Shown here: piece by piece, positions 1-12,200 of the stretch
Numbering within the stretch: position 1 is the first letter of the stretch
Layout of the letters: every line of letters begins with the position of its first letter
Assembly: GCA_013398295.1 (NCBI GenBank)
Contig: VZSF01007785.1
Span: 1 to 64,000, forward strand
Length of the DNA stretch: 64,000 nt
Reading direction: 5' to 3'
From: Chionis minor
Lineage: Eukaryota; Chordata; Aves; Charadriiformes; Chionididae
Translations under genes and position numbers: made by a program
Notes under the pieces: model-generated
Seen by the model: only the letters and a program-made list of their open reading frames with translations
Databases searched by the model: none
Told to the model about the DNA's origin: nothing

Positions 1-2544
1 CTGTAACATCACCCGCCCCTGTCCTGTCAATGTCATACAGACGGCATCCTGACATCTAGACAATATGTCAAATAATACTAGATATCTAACTATTCTGTCC
101 CATAGAATTTGTAAAACCAGCAGAACATGACCAAGGTATTCTGCTGTCAGTTTGCAGAGGGATTTTGAGCAAAGGGCTCACTCTTCTTAGAAAGAGCCTG
201 GGAAGGAATGCCTGGCTAAATACCAAATGAATCAATTACAAATTTTGGTGCACAGAGGCACTCTGCCTCACGAGCACCTGAAAATTAAATGGCACTGCTG
301 GAAATAAACTCAGTACCATCTGAAACCAAAGTGAAATTGAGAATAAAGATCCTTTAAATACACTTTAAATACACTACTAGCATTGGTATATTATACACCC
401 TTAGGTTTACAGAGAGCATAAGAAAAAAATAAAACAGCATTCCAGCTCAAGGTACTTGATACCACTGAAAGTTCCCTATATGCAAGCAAAGAGCAACATT
501 TGTTCCTTTCCTTTCTTGTGGTAACGCCTGCTACCTGCACTATACTTTGTACCCAAAATGCTTTTTCATTCACTAATACATGACCTTGGCTTCACTGGAG
601 GTCAGAAACGGTGAGAAAATATTTGGTCCTAAAGAAGACTATTTTGCCAGATAAAACAAAAAACAGCAGAGATTTTACTCAGATAGGTAGTCTTGACTGT
701 CACTCTTTGAGCCTCTTCAAGTGTTTTTTTCCCCCATATCATTCTCTTCCAAGGCCAAATTCCACAATTAGACTAGATTTTCCATGATTTTGCTGCTGGG
801 GGACAAGATGGCTCGGAGCAGTCTCATACAAATGGTGTATAACAGAATGACTGTACTGCAGTTTGTCTTAAGAATTGCTCGAAGGACAGCTGATCTAATT
901 ATTTTGGATTTTAGGTATGGAGTTTTCCCACTAAACTGTATATTTTCAACATCAAACCTCACAGGAGAAAAGAAATAGTTAAAAACTTTGTTTACCACTT
1001 AAAAAACACTTTGAAAGTTTTCAACTGATCTCTTACAATGCAATCTTAGACTTGTGAACAATTTACATGTGAATACCGATTTCAAAAAGTACATTTGTTA
1101 TTCAAATATTTTCTACCAAGTCTGAAATAATACACAACATAAACACATCACAGTTTTTTGTATTTTTATCAGCCAGTTGTTATTGCTTTCCATCATGGTT
1201 AACTGAACAGTTGTGACATGGTACAGTCTGTCTCTCCCAGACCAGATACCAGAAGTTACTTTAAACAAACAAATTGCAAGTTCATATATTTTTTTGGTGT
1301 GAATAATCAGTCTGCCTGAACCTGCTGGACCCCTCAGATGTATGAAGCAGATTGTGTACTAATTAAAAAAAAAAATTAAAAAAATTACACTGATCTTACA
1401 GTTTAAAGCTAATATATAAACGAAACCTTCTCTCTGTTCACTACCTGACCTGCAAGTATCCTGGTGACTACCATAATGGATTTGGGAACGTAAATGAGTT
1501 CCGACGTCTACGGAACAACAACTCTGAGAGCCATACAAAATGCAAGAGAGCCAAGGTCACCTTTCAGACAGGTAAACAAACAGACAGGCTCACTGTGGAA
1601 TGGCCCTGCTGCATGACCTGAGTAACTCCAAGTGATATTCCATAGATGTGCCCCGAGAAGCAGGAACTAAAACAATAATTTAACTTCTGCATGAAACTGG
1701 TTCAGATTTAACTCACAAAACAGTATCTTGATTATATGCCAGTTCCTGCAAAACATCACTGTGCTCTAATGACGAGCTCTTTGCTGGAGGCGTTTCTGAC
1801 GGACAGTAATCATCCTGGATTCCACAGCTATGATGCCATCACATTCTGCTGACAACACAAATACATCATTCCTCCTCTCACCCATTATTTTTTAATTTTC
1901 TTCAAGAGGTCTGTGGCCCTGAAAGCTTAACTTCTTTTTAGTAAGAGCTGGAGCTGAGTACATACAGGTTGGAGTCTGAGAGCTTGGCATCTGTGTCAAA
2001 CTTCCCCTTGTGCCAATGAACAGATTAAGCAGAAGTACAGAACTGCTAAATACCAAGTGAAACCTGAATATATCAGTCAAACATATAAATAGCAATTCTT
2101 TAAAAAAAAAAAAAAAAACAGCACGAAAAGCAGCTTCTTGTTTCTTGCCTTGCCACAGCTAGGGGAGGAGGAGGGTTTTCTGCTGTATTATCATTTTTGC
2201 ACAATAAACATGTAACTCCAAACTCTCAAACAGAAAAGACCGAATAAATAGCAGAAATCTTTTTAAATTATACAAAACACACACAAATATTTCAGCTCAT
2301 GGAAACTTCTACCTTTTCCATTGAGGGAGAAGGGAACTTTTATGAATTGCACTAAAACATACTGCTCTTCGCATCAGTAAACTACTACCAATGTGGATCA
2401 GAGAAGTAAGATACCCTCTACAGAATGTCTCTACAAACTGACCTGGAGGGAGTGGTGCATCAGGACAAGTACAAAATAAGCTTCATAACAATACTGATGC
2501 TTCTGAAACTGATTACGATGCACCAAAATGGAAGTGTGTGGAGT
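1..2544. other. AT-rich non-coding stretch, no recognised gene
   Basis: I see no recognisable gene here. The stretch is AT-rich with A/T homopolymer runs (for example near 1365 and 2100) and only short ORFs on either strand. A segment at about 1440-1590 stands out by its cluster of CpG dinucleotides and an open plus-strand frame; it is described in the findings. If the human gene order holds, this could be intron of ACSBG1 on the minus strand, but none of that enzyme's conserved AMP-binding exons were seen. Confidence 0.5.
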
Positions 2545-4303
2545 GTGTAATCAGGAGGAAACATCACAACAGAAACATTGCCTGGGCATACAGGAATGGA
2601 AAGTCAGCTGGAACTGAAATTGGCAAGTGAAGAGCCACAAGAAGGGCTTCTACAGGTACACTGACAGCCAAAAATAGAACCAAGAGTATCATGGGCAACT
2701 TACTGACATAGGACATGAAAAAGACTCATGTACTCAGTGCCTTCTTCAGCTTGGTCTTTCCTGGCAAGATCAGGCTTCCTGGGTTTCTGTGCCTAATGGC
2801 AGGTAAGAAGTTTTACCTACAACAGCAGAGGAAGAGCAAAGTAGGTACCACTTATGCAAACTGGACACATACAAAAACGTTGATGGGTCCAGATGGAATG
2901 GTCCAGAGCGTACACTGAGAGACCAGGACAAAGTCACTGCAAGGCTGCTCTCCATCATCTTTGAAAAGCATGGCAATTTGGTAAGGTCCTTATGACAGTA
3001 AAAAGGCAAATGTCACACCTGTATTCAAAACAGGGAAGAAAGAGGATTCAACTAACTGAAGGCCAGACTCACCTCAATCCATAGAAAGGCTATAGAACAA
3101 ACTCTCCTAGAAATTGTTTTGAGCTATAAAATGGTGACTGAGAGCACCCAGAATGGACAGACTTGATTTGGCCTTGGTAAATCCAACTGCCTTCTACGAT
3201 GAGATGACTGTCTCGGAGATGGGGAGAGCAGTGGCATGTCGTTTAGTTTACCTTTAACAAGGTTTTTAACAAGGTCTCCCCCAGCATCCTTGGAAGGTTT
3301 GGACCAGATGGAGTTGGAGTAACAGGTGGATAAAAAACTGGCAGGATAATTAGTCTTCAAGACCAGTGGTCAACATTTCCAAGTCTAGCCAGCAGTCAAT
3401 TACAAGTGACATTCTTCAGGGGTTAGTCCTGAGAATGATACTGTTTAATGACTGCATTACTGTCTTGCACAATAGAATGCACCCTCACCAGCTTCAAAGA
3501 TGACACCAAACTTGAGGAATTGGCCAACATGCCAAAAGGCAGGGTTGCCATTCTGATGGATCTCAGCAAACTGGAAGAATGGGCTGACATAAACCTCAAA
3601 GCTAAGTAAGGGTGAACACGAATCTTGCACTAGGGGTAGGATAACCCCATGCAACAGCACAGACTGGAGGCCAGCTGGCTCAGCAGAAAAAATCCCATGG
3701 CTCCTGGTGGACAAGTTGAATATGAGTCAGTAGTATGTCCCGGTGGAGATAAAGGCTAACTACATCAGCAAGATTATAGCCAGCAGATCAAGGAAAGTGA
3801 TTATTTCCCCCTACTCAGTACTCAAGAGAGTGCAGTGTGCAGCTTTGGAGGCCCCAGTGCAAGAGAGAGAACCTGACAAACTGAAGCAAGCCCAGAAGAG
3901 GGAATCCTAGATGGTCAGCGGCTTGGAGTGTACCATGTATGACAAGCCCCTAAAGGACTCAAGTTTTTTAGATGTGGAGAAGAGAAGATAAAGAATAAAT
4001 CTAACTGCAGTCTGGCACAGACTGAAGTAAGGTGCTACAAATAAAACAGATTCTTCTCAGAGGCACACAGCAGAAGAACAAGAGACAATAGACATGAACT
4101 GCAGCAAGGAAAATTCTTGCTGGATACAGAAAGATAATTTCACGATGCAGGCGACTCAGCCTAAGAAGGACTGAGAGGCTGTGGAATCTCCATCCTTGTA
4201 GGTTTTCAAAACTCATCTGAACAAAGCCACGAGCCCTCCTATGAGCAGAAAGCTGGACTAGTTGCCCTCCAGTGGTCTCTTCCAACATGTATTTTGTGAT
4301 TCC
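2545..4303 (+). mobile_element. Degenerate CR1 LINE retrotransposon, 3' portion
   Basis: This is a decayed copy of a chicken-repeat-1 non-LTR retrotransposon lying sense on the plus strand. Many blocks resemble the CR1 second ORF (reverse transcriptase) and 3' end: a block near 2610-2660 reading 'actgaaattggcaagtg' followed by 'caagaagggcttctacag', a block at 3478-3515 with 'gcaccctcacc' and 'gatgacaccaaacttg', and one near 3680-3720 with 'atggctcctggtggacaag'. The typical tail runs from about 4150 to 4303: an envelope of 'ctgtggaatctccatcc', then 'ggtctcttccaac', then a final 'tttgtgattcc' close to the CR1 terminal repeat. No long ORF survives; stops and indels interrupt every frame, so it is an ancient, inactive, 5'-truncated copy. 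The 5' limit is approximate. CR1 elements are characteristic of birds and other sauropsids, which supports the host call. Confidence 0.85.
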
Positions 4304-4320
4304 ATCAGTACAAAACCAGG

Positions 4321-4806
4321 ATGAATGAGTTCTGTTTTAACTTTACACTGGTTTTAAGCCAATATAACGCTTGCTGCCAACAGCAAAGTTACTCTGGATT
4401 TACATATGCATTAGAAAAAACCCCACAATCTGGCCTGGTTCCTCAGGAAAGAGCTTCTATACCTTGGTGGAAAAGTATGGGAAAAAAATTCCAGAACAAC
4501 CTGCGGTCCTCATTAGACAAATTTACTCCTGAGGTTGCAGAACATATCCATTATAAAATGAGAAAGACAGTTCTGCGTAACTGGAAAACATCCAAATCTC
4601 CTTATTTTCTCTTGATATACTATGCAGACCCACCTCAACTAGATATTGAGCTTCCTTCTCCCCGAAGATTTTTTAGAAGTTTTTTTTACATTCAGTCCTC
4701 ACTTTACCACTCAGCAGCTGCGCAGCTGTGTGATGTTTCCAAGCCAAACACTGCTTCTCATTTAAATGGATACCAAGTAGTGCCACAGATTCCCAAAGTC
4801 AAATAA
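4321..4806 (+). other. Unrecognised 161-codon open reading frame
   Basis: The frame starts 18 bases past the CR1 3' end and runs 161 codons to a TAA. It is the longest ATG-initiated frame in the left 20 kb. The predicted product has a tryptophan-containing, basic middle ('IPWWKSMGKKFQNN' near residues 48-61), a 'SPYFLLIYYADPP' stretch near residue 100 and no signal peptide, repeats or domain I know. There is no visible promoter, and I could not define splice sites. It could be a chance frame, a remnant of older mobile DNA or of a retrocopy, or part of an unannotated transcript. I give it no function. Confidence 0.12.
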
Positions 4807-6159
4807 AAGACGAAGGCTAACTTAAATGGTAAGCTCGTGATTCATCGGCTTAGAAACGTATCTACACACAAATAAAGGAACTGCTTAATTAAAATGGATG
4901 GGGTGTGACTTGTGTTTGTGGGAAAATTATGATGGAACAGCTGGAATGGCTTCTATCCTCAGTTGTTCACCTCACCTTTCTTCCAGAGGCTGTGGTCACC
5001 TCTGCAGGAGTGGCTGAATGGCATGTGCATTCCTTCCTGAGCACTGTGGTTTACAGCCCAGCACAGTACTCTAAACTGCCGCCAGCAGCAACCTCTGGGA
5101 GAGAAGCAGGGTAGATAGCTTACAGCAGTAACCAGTGTCCCAGATAATTCTTAGAAAAATAGGTCAGAGCCCTCAAGAGCACACAAGCAAGTATTCTGCA
5201 GAATCACAGCCTCAGTAACAATCTACCTATGCAATGTGTATCTCAAATAGTTCAATAAAATACCCAGAAAATTTGAAAACAGAAGTTAGTTATCACCTTT
5301 GTCCATCCAAATTTATTTCCTGCTTACTAAAAAACAATAAGCAAATGGCTAGCCGTTCAATTCTTGGAAATATACCTATTGTGTATCAAACAACTGCCTT
5401 TAAAAAAGAAATATATATGCATACAGGTATATATTTATACATACATCTAAATATAAAGTCTGCATGTGAGATTCCTCCACAGATCTGTTATTTCTTCAAA
5501 ATCCACTTGCAGTTATTTCTCCAATTGTCTCATAGAACAAATATTCCCTGTTTTAATGAACAAATTCAGATATCCGCAGCAGCCTGACCAAAGCAAAAGG
5601 GAGCTCCCTCAGTGCGGCAAACCTTCCAAAGAACCTCAGAAAGTTCTACTAGTAAACCAACCTTCTTTAAGCCACATGGTATTGCAACTAGGTTAATTTA
5701 CCACTGCAATTGGTTTAAAATTACAGTAGTATGCATATGCTACAATGCAACACAGAACTAACCAAAGTACAGATATTCCCTTACAGCCGCCAGTTTTTAC
5801 ACAGTATGCCAAATCCTCAATAGTTGACAGCTGGTAAGTAGGCTGTCGTGCCAAACGTAACACAAGAATTGCTATGATTTTTCCATTGGATCAGGCTATT
5901 TTTCACATTTATCTAGTAATCGTCTCAAATAGAGACAAACACTGAGAGAAACTATTGAATTCATACAAGTTTACAGATAGCTTCTTGAAATTTTTCAGTT
6001 GCCCTGATTCACTTCAGTTGAATTTTACTTTTGGCTGCCTCTCCTTATCCCAGCCCTGAAAAACTGTCAGTCATAGCTTGCTGGAATAGACACAAACATT
6101 ACGTTTAACAAATTCTGAAAAGAGATCAAATTTCCAAGGATCATCTTTGACATGCTTAC
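4807..6159. other. AT-rich non-coding stretch
   Basis: No gene is supported here. A plus-strand frame of 117 codons at 5234-5587 is AT-rich with low-complexity lysine, isoleucine and tyrosine runs and looks like chance. A minus-strand segment around 4975-5090 has a possible splice acceptor and donor, but its one open frame resembles nothing known. The stretch probably belongs to an intron or spacer. Confidence 0.45.
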
Positions 6160-6242
6160 CCGTTGCCTCCATGCCTTCTTCTTGGGTCTCCTCCAAATGA
6201 GGCAGCGAATCTCTGCAGACAGCCTGTGCATCTGTAGAGGTT
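6160..6242 (-). CDS. Candidate coding exon, possibly 5' part of ACSBG1
   Basis: On the minus strand an 83-base block is bounded by a pyrimidine-rich 'tctttttag'-like acceptor (AG just above 6242) and a strong donor GTAAGC (GT at 6159-6158). One frame reads TSTDAQAVCRDSLPHLEETQ and then EEGMEAT. This acidic, glutamate-rich sequence is more protein-like than the other two frames, but all three are open, so the frame is not settled. An ATG inside it (GAAGGC before, G at +4) has a good Kozak context, so it could also be 5'UTR plus a start codon reading MEAT. In mammals the minus-strand neighbour left of DNAJA4 is ACSBG1, whose first residues are poorly conserved; assignment to ACSBG1 rests only on that position. 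No following exon was found in the remaining 6 kb. Confidence 0.3.
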
Positions 6243-9200
6243 CTAAAAGAAAACATACCTATTAAAAACTTATCCAAGAGTGCTAGTAGGACCCACTACA
6301 ATCAACATACACTATATCCAAGGGAAAACAAAAATACAGCTTGCAAGGAATTAGAAATACAAACAGGAGAAAATAGAAAGCTCAGAGGAACAAAGAACAT
6401 TTTGCCTCTTTGTTGCAAACTCCAGTACAACCAGGTTAAACAGGGAAATGCCTTCACTCTAATGATGACATTCTTATTTCATACAGTGGACTTTTGGTTT
6501 CAACGTCACAGAAGGTACCAGATGGAGACACTAATTTTGAATATCGACAGAGAGGCCATAAGCCGTGCAAGTATAATGAATCATCAATCTTAACCTTAAT
6601 CAAATGCCACTGTACTAATATCACGATACCTTGAAAATTATCACTGTTGATACCTGTTGAAGTCCTACAGATAGGGGGTTATTTTTGTTGTTGTTTGTTT
6701 GGGATTTTTTAAGGCTAGGAAACAAAGAAGATTTAGTTCCCAATAATAATAATAAAAGTTTCTCAGAAACATCACCAAAGCAACAAATTGTCATTATCAC
6801 ATGGACAACATTAACCTTTCTTGGCTTATATTAACCAGATGAAGTTTAAAGTACAGACAATACAAACTCAAAGCCAGAAAGTCTGTAAGGTAATAGACCG
6901 CAAAGGATTATATGAGAAAAAAATCTAAACAATAACTAAGCATTTAGAAATGACCGACTGCGTAAAGCAATGCACTGCAGATTACTGATGAACAGTAGCG
7001 TGCAGCTCTTTTAATTTAGCCGACTTCATTTAATAGAACAAGATGTGGCAATCAGCAGCCCTCAGAGGCCAAGACAAAGTCTGGATTACCTTCATTCCCT
7101 CTCAACAGGTACAACAGAAGAGTCCTGAGTGAAGCTCAGTACGTCACAGTGTAATAAATTAACCCAAAATGTAGAAAAATACATTCCAAGCAATGCCCTT
7201 CCCAGCTTTCAAATAAATAACAAACAACTTCAAAAGCAGGTTTGTTTGGGTTTTTTTTGTTTACACAGGAGTGTCAGGTAGCAAACATCAGGACCAAACA
7301 CTACATCAGACATTATTTCCTACCTCAAAACTACATTTTGTAGAATACCAATATATGGGACACTGCTAGAATTTGTTATTGTTATGCACAATGAAATCAT
7401 ACTTTAAGAAAGCCTTAACCAAGCAGGATCCCTTTTACAAGAATTTAGCAGATTTTTTTAATTTTCCACCCATCAGCAGTGACAATTGCAGTTCATTTCC
7501 TCCCTTGCTACTACTGTGCTGCAAATCTCCGTGTCTCAGAGCAGAGGTACAGGTCGAAAAAGCAGCTGAAAGAAAATGAGGAGTCAGCTCTAACCTTGAC
7601 TGCAAGGATACTTCCTCTCCTGTTAATGGCATAATGGGACAAAACATCAAAGGGCTTGTCTGATAAGCAACTGAGTAATTTAACTATAGAGGGGGATTAG
7701 ACCGCATTTTGAAAGGCAAGCCTGTGTTTGATATATGAGAAAACGGTGACTTTATGAAGTGGCACTGCACGGACAGAATGACAGACCAGGAAGACATAAT
7801 TGGGAATAAAAATAAACTACAACATCTGAAATTATTTAAACATGTGTTTGTCTGCGATCTCAAAACACTTACTAGTTCTTTAAATTTTTCCTATTTTGAA
7901 GAAAACTTACATTTGATGTTTAGAAATCCGCATCTTTTTTCAGTCTTTTCCTTTAAATATCTTTTGAATACTAAAGCTTTTTTAAAATTTTTTATTATTT
8001 TACAGAACAAATAAAACAAAGCCTTACTTAAAAGATAGCTGAATGTTACTCTTGCCAAAAATGCCCTCAGAAGAAAACAGATCCAATTAGTAATATATCA
8101 GAAAAGCCTCCCGTGAGGTCACTCATAACTTTTAATAACCATCATTAATGACTTTTCACAGATGAAAATCTCATCAGGTTGCTTTATTCTCATCTGACTG
8201 TTAGAGGATACTGGTTCAGTTTATATTATGTTCCCTTAATAGAAAAATAATCAGCCAACAAACCTGAACTTCTGGACTTGGTCTGGTAATGCTTCAACAT
8301 GCGAATGTTGTATGAGGAGCTCTATGCATCCAGTATCTTCAGGAGCGGTGAAGTTAGTAACGCTGCATGCAAACTAATTGTTACCTGCCTCTGTGGACTA
8401 AGCAGTCAATTTGAGAGTTCGGCTTTTTTTTGCCCTGGAAGTACAATCAAGAAATTTTCTCTTCCATCAACAACTTACGTGTATATTCAGAACCATCCCT
8501 TCTGAATGGAATAATAAGTATTTAATGTTGCTAGTTTTAGCTTTTGTTAGGAGTTATTCCTTTAAAAATTAAGTAAAGATCCAAGAATTGTTATGTTACC
8601 TGGAAGTGTTCAAGTAAGACTGAATTGAGCAGAATTCCGTGGGACTCTCTGATGAAGAGCTTATTGAACATACTGCAGCAAGGAGAAAACACACTGCAGA
8701 ATTACAGTTGAGCAGTGAGATGCCCCAGCAAAACAAAAATGCTTTGGAAATCTGGACTTTGGCTGTTTAATTTGTTATTAAGGCTGAGGTTCTGCATAAA
8801 TTATTTAGTGTTATTAGTGCAGGGACAACACATTCCAAATTCCAGTTTAAAAGGGGATTTTCTACATCCAATTTTTGCACTAAAAAAAATTTTATGATTC
8901 CAAAGGTAACATACAAAGACCTCTACAAAGCACACACAGAGGATTTAACAGTCGAGATCACTTTAGCAAGCCAATTAGAACACAGTGAGTTCATGTTACA
9001 CAACGTCGACCAGCTAGAACTAACCAAAGCACACTTCTGTAAAACTCCATTAGCAGGAGTGGGGTTTGAATGACAGTATTTCCTGATATACTTCAGGATT
9101 TAATTTCAAGGTACCACTCTATCAAACATGATCTCATCTGCTGCCTGAATTCAACACACACACACATCCCCCTTCACCCGAGATGGAGGCACAGCACGCT

Positions 9201-12200
9201 CAGGACGACTGGCTTAGCCAGAGGTTTGGGGCAAATCCTAGCGCACCACAACTCGCTTCGCACTGAAGCTGTTCTCACGTCAGGCCAACCTAAAAAGCAA
9301 GAATTTGAACATTCTCTACATTGGATTAACTAAGGGAAAATCCCTTTCCTTCTTTGTTTCCAAGACTGTAACAGCTCTAGTGAGATTTGTCTTTGCAAAC
9401 CAGTGGAAGTAACGCATGTGTGACTGATATTATAATGGTAAAATGATGCCTGATGTAACTGACAGTCCTTCCTGCTGGTGATGATGCACCAGAAGCAAGG
9501 CGTCCAATCTCAATTTGCTGGCATAGCAATTATTATTTTTTTTAAGTAAGTGTATTTGATGGAAACCAATGAATACTGTACCATTTCTTATCGTACCGAC
9601 AGAAATTAAATATAACAGCTGAATCCCTCCATTTTTATTATCGTGAAACGGCAGTGCTCTTTTGCTGGTTACATATTAAAAAACTGTTTTTTCTGTTACC
9701 CTAATGATTCTGAATATCTGATTAACTGCACTACTTACTGTGATACTAATTTCCATAATTTTTTCATTTCAAGGGACTTTGGAACTGCCATTTTCCTTCC
9801 AGTCTCTATCTTTTCTTCTCTGATAACTGGAATTTCTGTTTACATCTCATATTCTAGGTCAAATATAGTGAGATATTTTCCGTCCTCTAAATTCCCTCCT
9901 CATAGTAAAATGCTGTGAAAATACTAAGAATAAAATCAAAAAGAATCTATAAACTCAGTCTTTAATATGATAATGAACCAATGATTTCTATTGAGAAAAC
10001 GTTTTATAGAAATTCTCATTTTAGTAAGCCTCACAGAATACACTGATTGTCCTGTGTAATTAGTTTAGAATCTTTTCTCTCAAATTTAAAAACTATGAAC
10101 TTTATGTTGTAGGATTTGATGTATTTTGGCCTTAATTCTGCAGTGATTTGTAGGATCAAAAATTGCACCAATAGAATATGAACACTGTTATGCAGCAGTC
10201 ATATTATCATGAGATTTAAGGGAAGATATTCGTTAAACAGATTATGTACAGTGGCAAATAAAAATACAACTCACATTATTTTCATATTCCTATTCCTTAT
10301 CACTATTATTCAACTCCTGTAGCTTTGTTAATGTTCATTTTTACCAGCTGGCTCTCTACAGGAGAGTTTTTTATAAACTTCCAAACTTCTAAACCAGCTT
10401 TCTACAAACTTCCAAAAATAAGCAGTTTATCAAATAACTACATGTGTATATTGTTAATACCTTACTCAGTACAAGGTCTTCCTTTAGACCTCAGGATATT
10501 TACTCATAGCCCTTTATATAGGACTAATAGGAAGTCAAAGTACTGAAAGTCTAGAAATCTCATTCACAACTGGTCACAAAAAAGAGACTTCAATTTTTTT
10601 TTTTTTTTTTTGCAGTTAAATCAGTCATTAGCTCAGACTACGCATTCATCCATTCACTATGCGTTCCAGACCTATGCCATCTGGATTCAGAATGAAGCTA
10701 CCATCTCCTCCTCCCTTTCTCGATATTTCTAACACAGAGGCTTCCCCTATTACACAGCTTCTCTCACCTCATTCCTGGATAATGTTGTACCATATGTATG
10801 GTCTCACTGTACAGTGAAAAGATTTTTATTACTGAATTTGATGCTGGTTTAACGTATGGCAAATGTTCGCTGTTGAAGCTATGGCATTTGGGTATTATCA
10901 GAAGAGCTGAGATTAATGTGATGCCAAATTTTAGAAGAACAATATGTTCAAGGTACAAAGCTACGGCTATGGTCAACTGTGTTACTGCAGTTCGTGTCCG
11001 CTTACCTTCCAAAGCTTTATTACATACTATTGCCTGACTTTTGTTCTTTCTTTCCTTCAAAATAACTTATCCTGCAGATTGTCTACAACAAAGAACATAG
11101 CCAATAATGACGGAGTGCTCAGTTACAGTGTCTGCTGAGCGCATACAGTTTCTTTGTCACTTACACGCTTTTTCTAAAAAGCAATCTGTTCAGCTTGAGT
11201 CTGCTTCCAGCCTCAGTGGTTCTCAGGAAGGCATGCTTGTGCTTTGCCCGCGCTGGGATGATCCAAAGCAGTGCAGCTCCTTCATTTGCTTTGCTGTTCC
11301 TCTGAGCAGATCATTTACAAGCTGACCCACCAGGCTACTTTCAAGTGGCAGTACGCGTGTTACTATGTATTTCTTACAACTTTGTCTCCACCTTATAATT
11401 AAACCCTTTTTCCACTTGCCTTGCCCAAAGAAATATTTTGTAATTTGCAGGTGTTAAATCTTAGGGAGTGAGGTGTGCAAATGCCCCTTTGTACAAGTAC
11501 TTTTTTCTCACTGTTGTTGAATTGGCTTTCCTAAATATGAATCTGATTTAATACACAAAAAATAGGCTGAATGGAAAAATACAGGCAGAAGGCAAGGCAG
11601 AACTCCATAAATTTTATTTTTATCTTTCCCTCTTTGTTCCTCCTGAGGATGACTTGGTGAATTTCATCTCTAAACTCCTACAGCTTGGTTCTGTGATTAT
11701 TTAAGTAATCCACAATAAAGTAGATGACAAACATCCTTCTTCCAAACAGCGCGCACCTTTTGCTACTTCATTCTTTGTGACAAGTGTCCTAAGTGCTTAC
11801 CTCCGTTCTAACAATGGGAAATTACTTTTTTTCCTGAGCTTTTGTTTCATGTTCTGTAGGACAACCCACCTATATACATTCCACCAGCCTTAATCTACAT
11901 TAGAGCTGCTTTTGGTAGTATGTTTTAGGTCTACATCTGCACATTCCGAAGCACTTTTCATTGGGTGTTAGGCATTTTCAACAGCTCACTGGGGCATTTG
12001 AATTCAAGATGGAACCATTAAGTAATCATCTGACAATTCTTTTGGCAGCAAAAAGCGATGGCTTAAATTACTTATGAGTACCTCTGAAAACTTTAATGAT
12101 TCTGGCGCTTTGCCTAGAAACTTCAGAAACTAAATATCTTCATCTGGATCCCATTCATGAGTAATCCCTTTGTGATTCCCCATGCATCCTGCAAGTGCTG

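Noticed and set aside
4975..5090. Minus-strand exon-like segment with GTGAGG donor
   Set aside because: Its only open frame is Cys/His/Trp-rich with no resemblance to ACSBG1 or other known proteins, and the acceptor is weak.
5234..5696. Two overlapping plus-strand ORFs (117 and 76 codons)
   Set aside because: AT-rich low-complexity sequence in overlapping frames; expected by chance at this composition.
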